A DNA stretch of 60,826 bases from an uncultured Clostridia bacterium (GTDB lineage Bacteria > Bacillota > Clostridia > Christensenellales > Aristaeellaceae), in contig CAKUOX010000009.1 of NCBI GenBank assembly GCA_934670175.1, positions 1-60,826 of the forward strand, read 5' to 3'. A model generated the notes under the pieces. That model ran no database searches. It saw nothing but the letters and a program-made list of their open reading frames with translations, and had not been told where the DNA came from. This document shows, in pieces, positions 1 through 8,991 of the stretch. Position numbers and translations under genes: made by a program. The first letter of the stretch is position 1. Every line of letters starts with the position of its first letter.

Positions 1-44
1 ACTTTATCCCGTCTCTTCCCGTCCTATCCCTTTTTTTCATTTAA

Positions 45-260
45 TTCTCTCCGTCACAGCAGGAAAACCTTGAAGAGACGCTGTGCGCGCTGATCGAGAT
101 GTTTTACACGTTTAAAAATGAGACGCTGGACGCCATTTCAGACGGCGATTTGATTGGCTGCATGAAATTCGAATTCGACAACGCCTGCCATGGCTCGACG
201 GAGCTGCTGACGGAGGCGCTGGACAGGCTGGCGCGGCGCGTGCGGGCAGGGGAGAGATAA
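45..260 (+). CDS. C-terminal fragment of a DUF6323-like protein
   Basis: The frame closes with TAA at 258-260 and is open leftward only to an in-frame TAA at 42-44, giving about 71 visible residues and no start codon. It contains LIEMFYTFKNE followed by an ACHGST segment, which I recall from the C-terminus of the DUF6323 family. That family usually sits directly upstream of a DUF6179 gene, as here, with 3 bases between the two. Function is unknown. The first 40 bases are pyrimidine-rich and do not read like coding sequence, so the gene is either cut by the contig edge or frame-broken there. The family name comes from memory of the motif and the neighbour, not from a search. Confidence 0.5.
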   Translation, partial: FSPSQQENLEETLCALIEMFYTFKNETLDAISDGDLIGCMKFEFDNACHGSTELLTEALDRLARRVRAGER

Positions 261-263
261 AGT

Positions 264-1592
264 ATGCAGCAATTGGAGATTCGCCGTCCGATGGCGCGGG
301 AAGCGCTGAATCCACGATACTACCTTCGATCCCTGTTGGCGGAGGCGCGGCGCTGCGCGCTGATAAGCGATGCGGAAATTGCGGCCGTGCAGGCGGGCAT
401 GCAGGCGCTGGTGCTGCGTCAGGCGGCGGCGTGGGCGCGTGGGAGGAGCAGCTCCGTGCCCGCGAAGGTTGCGCAGGAGATTTTTACCTCTGCGGCCTTC
501 GTGATCGGGCTGCGGCTCAAGGCATGTGCCGAACCCGAAGACGCCGTGGAGGCGCTCCGGCAAAGCGCGCCCGATGTGCTCTTCGACGCGGGGCTTGAGC
601 TGATCGACCGCAAACTGACCCGCGCGCGGCTGATGCAGCGGCGCATCGAGGCGCGGCTGTTTGAAACGCCGAATCATTTCTACCGCGGTACGATCGTCGA
701 CGGCGTGAACGGCTTCTTCAAGCTCTACAAGCCGCAGCTTGCCGCGCATGAGATCCACATCACGGCGGACTACCCGCCCTGTCTGGGGCGGCCCGAGCTG
801 GACGGCATTGAATTTATCGAGCATTATCTGCGCCGTATCGAAGCGGAAAATGCCTTTCTGACATGCTTTGACGCGGACGATGTGCACCATCTGCTCTGCG
901 GCGTGAGCGCGGATTACGCCAGCTGCCCGATGAACCTGTTCGAGCCGGTGCTGCTGTCTGCGCTGGGACTTATGCTGCTGAAGCGGCCGCCGCGCCGTCT
1001 GGAGCTTGTGCCCGCCGAGGCCGCGCGGCTCACGGCGCGCTTTTCTGTGATGGACGCGCGTGAAGCGCAGGCCGAATTATCGGGCGCGCTGACGCAATTG
1101 AGCGCCGCCATGCCGCTGCCGGACGTCGCCGTGCGCTATGCCGCGCGCTGCATTCCGGGCATCGCGCGGGGCAGGGTATGCTTTTTTGCGCCCGCCTGTC
1201 CGGAGGATGCGCCGAAGCTGATCCTCAGCTGCGCAGACCGCATGCCGGACGCGCAGTATCGGGCGCTGATCGAGCAGATCCGCTGGGCGGACGGCGATAA
1301 GAAGCTCGAGCTGCTGCTCGGCGGCATTCATTCCATTCCGGATCTGCTGGATGCGCTGGGTGACGCGGAGCTTGCCCGCGATGATTTTGCCGCATTGGTG
1401 GAGCGGCTGTCGCCGCCCGTCGTTGCGGCGCTGATGGCGCAATATCCCGCCGACGATTTTCTGCAGTATGAATGGGAGCAGTGGCTGTTCGACGCGCTGC
1501 AGGCATATCGGCGCGCGCTGCCGCCCGAACTCGCCGCACAGCTCGACGCCGCCGTCCGTGCAATCGAGCGCGGCGGGCATGATGGGCAATGA
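264..1592 (+). CDS. DUF6179-like protein, function unknown
   Basis: A 442-residue soluble, Ala/Leu/Arg-rich, mostly helical protein with no signal peptide or membrane segment. A purine-rich site (GGGGAGAG) lies just upstream of the ATG, partly inside the end of the preceding gene. The central region (about residues 130-215) has the most distinctive sequence, with motifs such as FYRGTIVDGVNGFF and YSLF-like aromatic patches. Size and the position directly after a DUF6323-like fragment fit the DUF6179 family of Firmicutes. I see no catalytic motif and do not propose a function. The pair is probably co-transcribed from outside the window. Confidence 0.6.
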   Translation: MQQLEIRRPMAREALNPRYYLRSLLAEARRCALISDAEIAAVQAGMQALVLRQAAAWARGRSSSVPAKVAQEIFTSAAFVIGLRLKACAEPEDAVEALRQSAPDVLFDAGLELIDRKLTRARLMQRRIEARLFETPNHFYRGTIVDGVNGFFKLYKPQLAAHEIHITADYPPCLGRPELDGIEFIEHYLRRIEAENAFLTCFDADDVHHLLCGVSADYASCPMNLFEPVLLSALGLMLLKRPPRRLELVPAEAARLTARFSVMDAREAQAELSGALTQLSAAMPLPDVAVRYAARCIPGIARGRVCFFAPACPEDAPKLILSCADRMPDAQYRALIEQIRWADGDKKLELLLGGIHSIPDLLDALGDAELARDDFAALVERLSPPVVAALMAQYPADDFLQYEWEQWLFDALQAYRRALPPELAAQLDAAVRAIERGGHDGQ

Positions 1593-1666
1593 CGGCTGAT
1601 GATCGCCAGACGTTTTACGGTGAGGTTCGGTAAATTTTCGATCGGAAATGGCTCAAAGGCGCGCCC

Positions 1667-2596
1667 TTAGCGCCGCCCTTCTGCCAGCGGCGCGATCACC
1701 TCGCGCCAGATGGTCTCAAACACCATGCCGCATTCATCCTCATTCAGGATCTCGTGGCGCAGGCCGGGGAACATGCGCCCCTGTACGTCGGTAAAGCCCG
1801 CGCGGCGCATGGCGTCCATCGCGTACTCAAAGCCCTTCGCGTCGGGCGCACAGGGATCGTCCGCACCGGAATAGAAGCGCACGGGCAGCGTCCTTTGCGC
1901 CTGCGGCAAATGATATGCCCGCTGCATCAGCCGCAGCAGCGCGCGGTTGCCGTTGAGCGTGAAGCGGAACGAGCACAGCGGGTCGGCCTCGTAAGCGCGC
2001 ACGTTATCCATGTTTCTGGAGATCCATGCGCAGGGATGCTTCGGATCTGGAAAGCGCTTTTGAAATTCGCCGATGGTCATGGCATAGAACAGCTTGCTGC
2101 GGTAGCGCTCGCCCAGCAGCCTCGACAGCACGGCAATCATTTTAAGCCCGAGCCCCGCGGCTCTGTTTTCACCGGGGCTGCCGCACACGATCAGCGTGTC
2201 GATGTCGCGCGCATACAGCCCCGCATAGGCGCGCACCGCCAGCGAGCCCATGCTGTGGCCGAAGAGGATGAGCGGCACGCCCGGCCGGCGCGTGCGCATC
2301 CACAGCGTGATCTGGTGCAGGTCGTCTACCAGCGCGCCGTCGCCGTCCTGATAGAAGTAGCCCAGATCATCTGCACTGTGCACGGAAGCGCCGTGGCCGC
2401 GATGGTCGTTAATTACGCAGGCACAGCCGTGCTCGGCCAGATAGCGCATGAAGGGCAGGTAGCGCTCCTTATGCTCTACCATGCCGTGGGAAAGCTGCAC
2501 CAGCGCGCGCACTTCGCCTTCCGGCTCAAGCAGCATCAGCGACAGCGGCAGGCCATCGCGCGCGGATTCGAGCGTAAAGCATTCCGTTTTTTTCAT
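1667..2596 (-). CDS. Alpha/beta hydrolase, lysophospholipase or monoacylglycerol lipase type
   Basis: A 309-residue single-domain hydrolase of the serine aminopeptidase S33 / Hydrolase_4 group. The nucleophile elbow GHSMG puts the catalytic Ser near residue 115; SGADDP places the acid near Asp247; GLRHE places the base at His281. The motif NDHRGHGAS near residue 63 is typical of monoglyceride lipases (PldB-like). An in-frame extension runs upstream to 2737, but the start at 2596 is preferred because AAGGAGAA precedes it and the extension translates a DNA repeat. There is no signal peptide, so it probably acts on lipid esters in the cytoplasm. The substrate cannot be read from the sequence. 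Confidence 0.8.
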   Translation of the reverse strand: MKKTECFTLESARDGLPLSLMLLEPEGEVRALVQLSHGMVEHKERYLPFMRYLAEHGCACVINDHRGHGASVHSADDLGYFYQDGDGALVDDLHQITLWMRTRRPGVPLILFGHSMGSLAVRAYAGLYARDIDTLIVCGSPGENRAAGLGLKMIAVLSRLLGERYRSKLFYAMTIGEFQKRFPDPKHPCAWISRNMDNVRAYEADPLCSFRFTLNGNRALLRLMQRAYHLPQAQRTLPVRFYSGADDPCAPDAKGFEYAMDAMRRAGFTDVQGRMFPGLRHEILNEDECGMVFETIWREVIAPLAEGRR

Positions 2597-2644
2597 GAGG
2601 CATTTCTCCTTATCCATGGATGGGCAAGCGTCAGCAAAAAAACG

Positions 2645-2732
2645 CCGACAATTCTCTGAGGTGTAAGAATTAGCAAAGCAAGGGCTTTGCGGGTCGGCGG
2701 ATTTCGCAGAAATACGTCGACAATTCTCTGAC
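2645..2732. repeat. Pair of direct repeats upstream of the hydrolase gene
   Basis: The 14-mer CGACAATTCTCTGA occurs at 2646-2659 and again at 2718-2731, 72 bases apart and in the same orientation. The second copy continues into a segment (about 2697-2732) that resembles 13611-13646 upstream of bioY: both contain GGCGGATT and a cGrCAATTCT box about 20 bases later. This looks like a small dispersed intergenic repeat. No coding role is apparent. Confidence 0.5.
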
Positions 2733-2755
2733 AACACTCATCATAACATATGTGA

Positions 2756-2780
2756 GGCGAACGATGCAATATCGTTCGCC
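2756..2780 (-). terminator. Hairpin just after fucI
   Basis: A perfect 10-base-pair stem (GGCGAACGAT / ATCGTTCGCC) with a 5-base loop lies 21 bases past the fucI stop codon on the minus strand. There is no U-tract after it in either direction, so it may be a rho-independent terminator of poor quality or a 3'-end stabilising hairpin. Confidence 0.45.
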
Positions 2781-2801
2781 CCAGATATGTATAGATCAGA
2801 T

Positions 2802-4604
2802 TTACTTCTTATAGAACGGCCCGTAGTTCGCGCAGGCGCGATAGTCGGCGCCCTCCTTGTCCATGCCGAAGGCATTCCAGCAGGACGGGCGGAAGATGTC
2901 GCCGGCGGGCACGTTGTGCATCGCTACGGGGATGCGCAGCATGGAGCAGAAGGTGATCAGATCCGCGCCGATATGGCCGTAGCTGATCGCACCGTGGTTT
3001 GCGCCCCAGTTGTTCATCACGTCATAGGCGGTTTTGAACGGGCTGCCCTCCTTGCCGTCACAGCGGGGTGCGAACCAGGTGCAGGGCCAGGTGTAGTCCG
3101 TGCGCTTCCAGAGCTTGTCGGTCACGTCGTCGGGCAGCTCCACCGTCCAGCCCTCGGCGATCTGCAGCATCGGGCCCAGACCGTCCACCAGATTCAGGCG
3201 GATCATCGTGGCGGGCATCTCGCAGTCGGTCAGGAAGCGGGAGGAATATCCGCCGCCGCGGAAATAACCAAGGTCGGCGTAATTCCAGGTCGTGTGCTTC
3301 ATGATGGCGTCCTGGTCGGCCTCGCTGACCTCGTACCAGGGCTTCATCAGGCGCTCGCCCTTCTCATTGCGCGCCTGACCGTTGGCGTCCAGACAGCAGG
3401 CGCCGGAATTGATCAGGTGGATAAAGCCGCCGTTTTCCTTTGCCACGCCCTCGATCTCGTAGCCCGTGCAGCGCTTGACGGCTTCGGGGCTCCAATAGGT
3501 ACGCACGTCGGCAAACATCTGCGCGCGGTTGGTCAGCAGCTTCATAAACAGCATGCCCAGACCGTTGAGCACATCGTTTTCGGTGGCCAGAATGTACGGC
3601 TCGCGCGCGCCCTTATGGTCGAAGGAGGTGTTGAGCATGGCCTCGGGGAAGTCGCAGTTGGGATAGAAATCCGTCCACTGGCGCTGTCCCTGGAAGCCGC
3701 CGGCGATGGCGTTGTGCCCCACCATTTCTTCCTCGCAGCCCTCGGGTAGGTTCGGGTTGCCGTTCATCAGATCCTTGATGATCAGGTACATCTTCAGCGT
3801 GAATTCCCAATCCTTATCCTTCTGCTCGCGGCTCTTCTGGAGCGCCTCGGGGTTCTTGTCGAAGCCCTCGATCACGTTCTTGTCCGCCCAGACCTTCAGC
3901 TGCTGGTATTCGGCTTCATTGTAGATGCCAAGCGTCATGCGGCGAATGACCTCGACCTCGTCCACAGATTCCACGCGCATGCCCAGGTATTCCTCAATGA
4001 ACTTGGAATCGATGATCGAGCCGCCGATGCCCATCGTCACGGAACCGATCTGCAGGTAGGATTTGCCGCGCATCGTAGCGGCGGCGACGGCGGCGCGGCC
4101 GAAGCGCAGCAGCTTTTCCTGCACGTCCGCAGGAATGGAGGTATCGTCCGCCTCCTGAACCTCGTGGCCGTAGATGCCAAAGGCCGGAAGCCCCTTCTGA
4201 GCGTGCGTAGCCAGCACGGAGGCCAGGTACACCGCGCCCGGGCGTTCGGTGCCGTTAAAGCCCCACACGCCCTTGATGGTGTTGCGATCCATGTCCATGG
4301 TTTCCGAGCCGTAGCACCAGCAGGGCGTCACCGTGAGGGTGATGGCCACGCCGTTTCTGCGGAATTTTTCTTCACAGGCGGCGGACTCGGCCACGCGGCC
4401 GATGGTGGTGTCGGCGATGATGACCTTCACCGGTTCGCCATTGGAATAGCGCAGGTTTTCTTCAAAGAGCTTCGCGGCGGATCTGGCCATATTCATGGTC
4501 TGCTCCTCCAGGCTTTCGCGCACCTTCAGCGCGCCGCGGCGGCCGTCGATGGTGGGACGGATGCCGATGACGGGATAGGAACCCACATATCTGTTTTCTG
4601 CCAT
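2802..4604 (-). CDS. fucI: L-fucose isomerase
   Basis: A 600-residue enzyme that interconverts L-fucose and L-fuculose (it also accepts D-arabinose in characterised members), the first step of intracellular fucose use. Length matches the E. coli enzyme (591 aa). The manganese ligands of the family are visible: Glu342 in ATENDV and Asp366 in FADVRTYWS, which match E337 and D361 of E. coli FucI. A strong AAGGAGGAAAA ribosome site precedes the ATG. The gene is divergent from an AraC-family regulator. The kinase and aldolase (fucK, fucA) are not in the window, so the rest of the pathway must lie elsewhere. Confidence 0.95.
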   Translation of the reverse strand: MAENRYVGSYPVIGIRPTIDGRRGALKVRESLEEQTMNMARSAAKLFEENLRYSNGEPVKVIIADTTIGRVAESAACEEKFRRNGVAITLTVTPCWCYGSETMDMDRNTIKGVWGFNGTERPGAVYLASVLATHAQKGLPAFGIYGHEVQEADDTSIPADVQEKLLRFGRAAVAAATMRGKSYLQIGSVTMGIGGSIIDSKFIEEYLGMRVESVDEVEVIRRMTLGIYNEAEYQQLKVWADKNVIEGFDKNPEALQKSREQKDKDWEFTLKMYLIIKDLMNGNPNLPEGCEEEMVGHNAIAGGFQGQRQWTDFYPNCDFPEAMLNTSFDHKGAREPYILATENDVLNGLGMLFMKLLTNRAQMFADVRTYWSPEAVKRCTGYEIEGVAKENGGFIHLINSGACCLDANGQARNEKGERLMKPWYEVSEADQDAIMKHTTWNYADLGYFRGGGYSSRFLTDCEMPATMIRLNLVDGLGPMLQIAEGWTVELPDDVTDKLWKRTDYTWPCTWFAPRCDGKEGSPFKTAYDVMNNWGANHGAISYGHIGADLITFCSMLRIPVAMHNVPAGDIFRPSCWNAFGMDKEGADYRACANYGPFYKK

Positions 4605-4640
4605 GATTTTTCCTCCTTAAAATATTTATGTACGATGCAA

Positions 4641-4670
4641 TGTGATCGATTCATTACGGATTTAATCACA
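4641..4670. promoter_or_regulatory. Imperfect inverted repeat in the fucI-araC intergenic region
   Basis: TGTGATCGATT at 4641-4651 and ATTTAATCACA at 4660-4670 form an inverted repeat (8 of 11 positions pair) between the two divergent genes. It lies within 40 bases of the fucI start. It could be an operator for the adjacent AraC regulator, although AraC proteins usually use direct repeats; the TGTGA half-site also recalls CRP-type sites. This is inference from position and symmetry only. Confidence 0.35.
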
Positions 4671-4678
4671 ATATAACA

Positions 4679-4708
4679 TTGATTTTGCCGCCTGTATTGT
4701 GGTATAAT
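4679..4708 (+). promoter_or_regulatory. Sigma-A-type promoter for the AraC regulator
   Basis: TTGATT at 4679-4684 and TATAAT at 4703-4708, with an 18-base spacer, lie 61 bases upstream of the regulator start. Confidence 0.65.
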
Positions 4709-4769
4709 CACAGAAAGTGGTCAGATATTCACTCGCAGATGCTGTGCGCAGAGAGGAGACGCCGAAAAA

Positions 4770-5642
4770 ATGCATTATCTGGATTATCACGAGAAAATTC
4801 AGCACCGCACCCATGATTTTCCGTTGGCGCATTATTATGTGGACGAGCATTTTTCCCGCTACCGGATGACCATGCACTGGCACAAGGAAATGGAGATCAT
4901 ACTGGTGCGCAGCGGCAGGATCCGCTTTTATCTGGATGATCGCGAGCTTCTGGCGGAGGCGGGCGACCTGCTGACGCTGGGCAGCGGCGTGATCCACGGC
5001 GGCGAGCCGGAAAACTGCGTCTACGAATGTATCGTGTTCGACCCGCAGGCGCTTACGCCGCAGATGGGATCGCTCCGGAACGAGCTGCAGCCGCTGCTGC
5101 GCAATAATATATTCCTGAAAAATAGTGCGATTGAGGCCGATCCACGGCTGCGCGACGCCGCGCGGCAGCTCTTCGCGCTGGCGCAGGACAGCTTTGTCAG
5201 CCGCGGTCTTGAAATGATGGGCGCGGTTTTCAGCTTTCTCGGCCTGCAATTGCGCAGCCTTTCCAGCGCGCAGCTGCAGACCGTGTCCGAGCACAGCTGG
5301 CAGAAGGCCGAGCAGCTCAAGCCCGCGCTGGAGTACATCGAGCAGCATTATGGCCAGCGCATCACGCTGGATACGCTGGCCAGGCTGACCGGCTTTTCAC
5401 CGAAGTATTTCTGCCGCTATTTTCGAACCATCGTGCATCGCTCGCCCATCGACTACCTGAACTGCTATCGCGTCGAATGCGCGGCGAACCTGCTGGCTAC
5501 CGCCGATATGAACGTTGCCGAGACCGCGGCGCACTGCGGCTTTTCCGATTCCAGCGCCTTTATCAAGCAATTTCGCAAATACAAGGGCACCACGCCCAAG
5601 CAATACAAGCTGCGCGCGTCTCAGGGCGGCACGCTCACCTGA
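4770..5642 (+). CDS. AraC-family transcriptional regulator with cupin sensor domain
   Basis: A 290-residue regulator with two parts. Residues about 20-130 form a cupin-like ligand-binding domain (MHWHKEMEIILV, then GDLLTLGSGVIH). Residues about 185-285 carry two helix-turn-helix motifs typical of AraC, including GFSPKYFCRYFRT and the second helix region CGFSDSSAFIKQF. AGAGAGGAGA precedes the ATG. Divergence from fucI suggests it senses fucose or a related sugar and controls fucI, but no direct evidence links them beyond the shared intergenic region. Its 3' end overlaps the convergent small gene by 8 bases. Confidence 0.9.
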   Translation: MHYLDYHEKIQHRTHDFPLAHYYVDEHFSRYRMTMHWHKEMEIILVRSGRIRFYLDDRELLAEAGDLLTLGSGVIHGGEPENCVYECIVFDPQALTPQMGSLRNELQPLLRNNIFLKNSAIEADPRLRDAARQLFALAQDSFVSRGLEMMGAVFSFLGLQLRSLSSAQLQTVSEHSWQKAEQLKPALEYIEQHYGQRITLDTLARLTGFSPKYFCRYFRTIVHRSPIDYLNCYRVECAANLLATADMNVAETAAHCGFSDSSAFIKQFRKYKGTTPKQYKLRASQGGTLT

Positions 5643-5841
5643 GCGCGGCCTGCAGCTGGGCGATCTGCGCGCGCATCAGGCAGAGCGCCGTGCCGACGTC
5701 GTTTAGCGCCACGGCGGCCTCTCCCTGAATGCTCAGCGATGCCAGCTCGCTCTCAAAGCGCAGTACCGCGCCCTCCGCCAGCAGCCGAAGCTCAGGCAGC
5801 GCCTTGCAGATAAGCGTTATAAGATCCTGTTCCATGTTCAT
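5635..5841 (-). CDS. Small hypothetical protein
   Basis: A 68-residue frame of helical, Leu/Ala-rich composition with a ribosome-site-like CGGAGGAT before the ATG. No family recognised. It overlaps the end of the AraC gene by 8 bases on the opposite strand and sits 11 bases downstream of another minus-strand gene, consistent with a two-gene unit. The sequence has a heptad-like spacing of Leu residues, so a short coiled coil is possible. It may not be a real gene. Confidence 0.4.
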   Translation of the reverse strand: MNMEQDLITLICKALPELRLLAEGAVLRFESELASLSIQGEAAVALNDVGTALCLMRAQIAQLQAALR

Positions 5842-5852
5842 ATCCTCCGTTC

Positions 5853-6431
5853 TCAGTATGAATGGTCTCTGATGTATTCCAGGTGCTGCTCAAAATGGAG
5901 GCGAAACGCCCGAAGCTGCTTGTCCGTAGCGGGGAAAAAGGGCCGCCAGCCCCAGGTGGCGGAGCAGTAGTGATAATCGATGTCCCGCTGCATATTGGGC
6001 GAAAAGGCGTTTTCGCAGAACCATTTGACGATCATGTAGCGCTCCAGCAGGTTGTAGATGCCGTAGGCCTTGCGGTTGTGGCGCAGGTAAGTAAAGGGCG
6101 CCGACTGACCGTTCTCATCCTTGCGGACGCCGTAGCTTACATATTGCCGGATGATGCAGCACAGCTCCGGATGGAGCCTGGAATTGACGCTGTATTTCCA
6201 GCCGTCGCGATAGGGCTCACGGTAGAGTCCCTTGTCCAGCTTGGCCTTGCAGTCGGCGGGCGTGCCGTCCTCAGCGGCGGGCTTACGCCCGAAGTCGTAG
6301 CGCGCGACGCGGCCGAGATGCTTCTGGCTGTACCGGTCATCGTCATTGAACAGCCAGACAGAGAGCATGCCCGTGGTCTTGCTGAAATGCCATCTGACTT
6401 CATCCACCTTCCGAATGGCCACCGCGCGCAC
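5853..6431 (-). CDS. Hypothetical protein, aromatic-rich
   Basis: A 192-residue soluble protein starting at GTG (6429-6431) after GGGAAAGG. It is rich in Trp, Tyr, Phe and Arg, with no signal peptide or membrane segment. Its second half (for example WGWRPFFPATDK and LHFEQHLEYIRD) reads as a compact alpha-helical domain. I do not recognise the family. It may share a transcript with the small gene that follows. Coding potential is supported by normal amino-acid composition, length and a reasonable ribosome site. Confidence 0.55.
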   Translation of the reverse strand: MRAVAIRKVDEVRWHFSKTTGMLSVWLFNDDDRYSQKHLGRVARYDFGRKPAAEDGTPADCKAKLDKGLYREPYRDGWKYSVNSRLHPELCCIIRQYVSYGVRKDENGQSAPFTYLRHNRKAYGIYNLLERYMIVKWFCENAFSPNMQRDIDYHYCSATWGWRPFFPATDKQLRAFRLHFEQHLEYIRDHSY

Positions 6432-6663
6432 CGCCTTTCCCGCTCGTCTGTACGGATGCTATTATAGCACGATAATTCGATATGGAAAACTATAATAGTA
6501 CAATTTCTGCTAACTTTATTTTAATTTATATACGATATATTGCGGCTGCAGGGCGATGCTCAACCATATATAGAACACGCTGTAATTTCCTGCATGTAAA
6601 ATTGCGTTAAGGGAAAAATTAATAAAATTAACATTCCGAAACGGAGCGTCGATCCCGCGCGCC

Positions 6664-6692
6664 TTGTCATACCGCTTCAAGCATGGTATACT
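6664..6692 (+). promoter_or_regulatory. Promoter of the galM operon
   Basis: TTGTCA at 6664-6669 and TATACT at 6687-6692 with a 17-base spacer. They lie about 70 bases upstream of galM, in an AT-rich intergenic stretch (6432-6760). Confidence 0.65.
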
Positions 6693-6764
6693 TTTTTTGT
6701 AATGAGAATCTGCAAAACCGGAGCTTATCCGAAGGTAGAAGCTGCGGCGGGAAGGAAAATGCGA

Positions 6765-7811
6765 ATGATTTACGCGGAACAGGAAAAATGGGGTTCGATC
6801 GGGGAAAAGACGGTGTATCTGTTTCAACTGCGCGATGCGGCGGGCATGGCGCTGAGCGTGTCCAATTACGGCGGCATCATCCAAAGCTGGAGAATACCTG
6901 AGGCGGGCGGCGCGATGCGGGAAATGGTGCTGGGCTACGATACGCTGGCGGAATACCGGAGCAGCGCCACGTTTTTCGGCGCGGCGATCGGCCCGATCGC
7001 GGACAGACTCGCGGACGGCTGCTGCTGCGTTGGCGGCGTAAGGGCGCAGTTTCCGCGCAACGCGGGGCCGGACTGCATGCACAGCGGGCCGGACGGCTTT
7101 CATACCCGCATTTGGAACGCGCGCCTGCTGGAAAACGGCATTGCGCTTTCCTATCAGTACGCGGTGGGCGAAATGGCGCTGCCGGGCAGCTTGCGGGCGG
7201 AGATCCGCTATCTGCTGCTGCCGGAAAACACGCTGCGCATCGAATACGCGGCGGAATGCGACCGTGAGACTGCGCTGAGCCTGACCAATCACAGTTACTT
7301 TACGCTCAGCGGCGGTGAGGCGGCGTGCACGCAGGACGTGCTGACGGTGCATGCGGATACTTATGCGGAAACGGTGTTCGAGGCAGCGCCCATCTGCACG
7401 GGCAGACGCCTGCCGGTGGATGGTACGCCCCTCGACCTGCGGTCGGGCAGGGTGATCGGCGAGGTTCTGGCGCATGCCGATTTTCCGGAGCTGCGGCGCG
7501 CGGGCGGCGTGGATCATTTCTTCCCGATCGACGGCGCGGGCATGCGCGAACATGCGCGCCTGCGCTCCGAGCGAGAAGGACTCGAGCTGATCTGCACCTC
7601 CGACGCGCCGGGCGTGCTGGTATACACCGGTAACGGTCTCGAAAACGAGCGCGGCAGGCAGGGCAAAACGTACCGGCGGAATTACGCCGTTTGCCTGGAG
7701 ACCGAATGTTTTCCCAACGCCATCAATTTTCCGGAGCATTGCGCGAAGGTGATATTGCCCGCCGGCACGCGCTTTGCCTCCTGCACGGAATTCAGCGTTC
7801 GGCATATCTGA
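6765..7811 (+). CDS. galM: Aldose 1-epimerase (mutarotase)
   Basis: About 348 residues, matching the GalM family, which interconverts alpha and beta anomers of galactose, glucose and related aldoses. The fold-defining pieces are present: the N-terminal NYGGIIQSW strand, ALSLTNHSYF (the His of the NH-x-YFN-type motif), GGVDHFFP (substrate-site Asp/His) and the late LVYTGNGL and VCLETE segments, whose Glu is the family's catalytic base. Starts at 6702, 6759 and 6765 share a frame; 6765 is chosen because GGGAAGGA lies 8 bases before it. It heads a probable three-gene unit with the transaldolase-like and flavodoxin genes. Confidence 0.9.
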   Translation: MIYAEQEKWGSIGEKTVYLFQLRDAAGMALSVSNYGGIIQSWRIPEAGGAMREMVLGYDTLAEYRSSATFFGAAIGPIADRLADGCCCVGGVRAQFPRNAGPDCMHSGPDGFHTRIWNARLLENGIALSYQYAVGEMALPGSLRAEIRYLLLPENTLRIEYAAECDRETALSLTNHSYFTLSGGEAACTQDVLTVHADTYAETVFEAAPICTGRRLPVDGTPLDLRSGRVIGEVLAHADFPELRRAGGVDHFFPIDGAGMREHARLRSEREGLELICTSDAPGVLVYTGNGLENERGRQGKTYRRNYAVCLETECFPNAINFPEHCAKVILPAGTRFASCTEFSVRHI

Positions 7812-7880
7812 AACGACTGGCGCGATCCGGCATCGCGTGTTATAATAATGACAGCTATAAACAAGCTGGGAGGATGGATC

Positions 7881-8951
7881 ATGGCGAAATCGAAATTGGA
7901 AATGTGTATGGAAACCTTCCCGAAAACGGATATCTGGATGGATTCGTTCAGCGTGAGCGACCACGAATATGCGCTTGCACACGGCTGCGTGGGCATTACC
8001 ACCAGCCCTACCTGGGTCGGACACATGCTCTGCGACGAATATGAGGCGCAGAAGCCGCTTCTGCGGCAGATCATCCGCGAAAACCCCACGCTGGACGATC
8101 GGGAGATCACCTGGAAATGGACGCTGGAAATGGGCCGGCAGCGCAGTAGGTGTATGCTGCCCGAGTGGGAAAAGGGCGACCCGAGGAAGGGGCGCTTCTC
8201 CATCCAGCTCTCCGTGTATGATTACCGCAGCGCGGAAAAAATGCTGAAGATGGCCGAGGAGGTCAACGCGCTCGGCCCGAACATGCAGGTAAAGATCCCC
8301 TGCACCACGGCCGGCATCACTGTGATGGAGGAAGCCACCTACCGCGGCATCAGCGTGATGGCGACGCTGTGTTACAGCGCCGATCAGGCCATTGCCGCAG
8401 CGGAAGCCATGCAGCGCGGCATTGCGCGCCGCGAGGCCGAGGGTCTGGATACGTCCATGCTCAATCCCGTGTGCGCGGTGCTGCTGGGCATGCAGGAGGA
8501 CTGGCTGCGCAGCTATGCCGATTCCATCGGCCGCGTGCTGGATCCGGAGGCCTTCACCTATGCGGGTGAGGCCGTGTGCAAGCGCGTGTATGAGATATAC
8601 CAACAGCGCGGCTACCGCACGCGCGTGCTGGTTGCCTACTATCGCCACCATCGCCACTGGTCGGCGTTCATGGGTGGGGACATCATCATGACCATTCCCT
8701 GCAAGTGGCAGAGGCGCTTTGAAAACTGCGATATTCCGATCGAGAACAACATGGATAAGCCTGTGCCCGAGCGCTACATGGCGCAGCTGATGCGCCTTGA
8801 GCCCTTTGTGCAGGCCATGACGCCCGGCAGCCTTGCGGTTGAGGCGTTCGACAGTTTCCCGCCGGTGATCCTTACGCTGCGCTATTTCATTTCTCTTTAT
8901 GAAAAGGGTGTGCTGCTGGTGCGCGATCTGATGCTGCCCGCGCCGGTGTGA
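7881..8951 (+). CDS. Transaldolase family protein
   Basis: A 356-residue protein of the transaldolase / fructose-6-phosphate aldolase superfamily. The Schiff-base lysine lies in QVKIPCTTAG (near residue 141), followed by the family's strand pattern GISVMATLCYSADQAIAA. It is longer than the 215-residue FSA type and shorter than some fused forms, so the exact substrate is uncertain. The ATG is preceded by GGGAGGA. A candidate extended -10 (TGTTATAAT, 7838-7846) lies in the gap after galM and could give a second promoter. The context with galM and fucI suggests a sugar-phosphate role. Confidence 0.75.
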   Translation: MAKSKLEMCMETFPKTDIWMDSFSVSDHEYALAHGCVGITTSPTWVGHMLCDEYEAQKPLLRQIIRENPTLDDREITWKWTLEMGRQRSRCMLPEWEKGDPRKGRFSIQLSVYDYRSAEKMLKMAEEVNALGPNMQVKIPCTTAGITVMEEATYRGISVMATLCYSADQAIAAAEAMQRGIARREAEGLDTSMLNPVCAVLLGMQEDWLRSYADSIGRVLDPEAFTYAGEAVCKRVYEIYQQRGYRTRVLVAYYRHHRHWSAFMGGDIIMTIPCKWQRRFENCDIPIENNMDKPVPERYMAQLMRLEPFVQAMTPGSLAVEAFDSFPPVILTLRYFISLYEKGVLLVRDLMLPAPV

Positions 8952-8991
8952 CCGGCGGACGTGCGACGATTACAGCAGGAGTGAAAAGAGA

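Noticed and set aside
6516..8657. Minus-strand open frame of over 700 codons opposite galM and the transaldolase gene
   Set aside because: No family features, no ribosome site, and clear genes lie on the plus strand.
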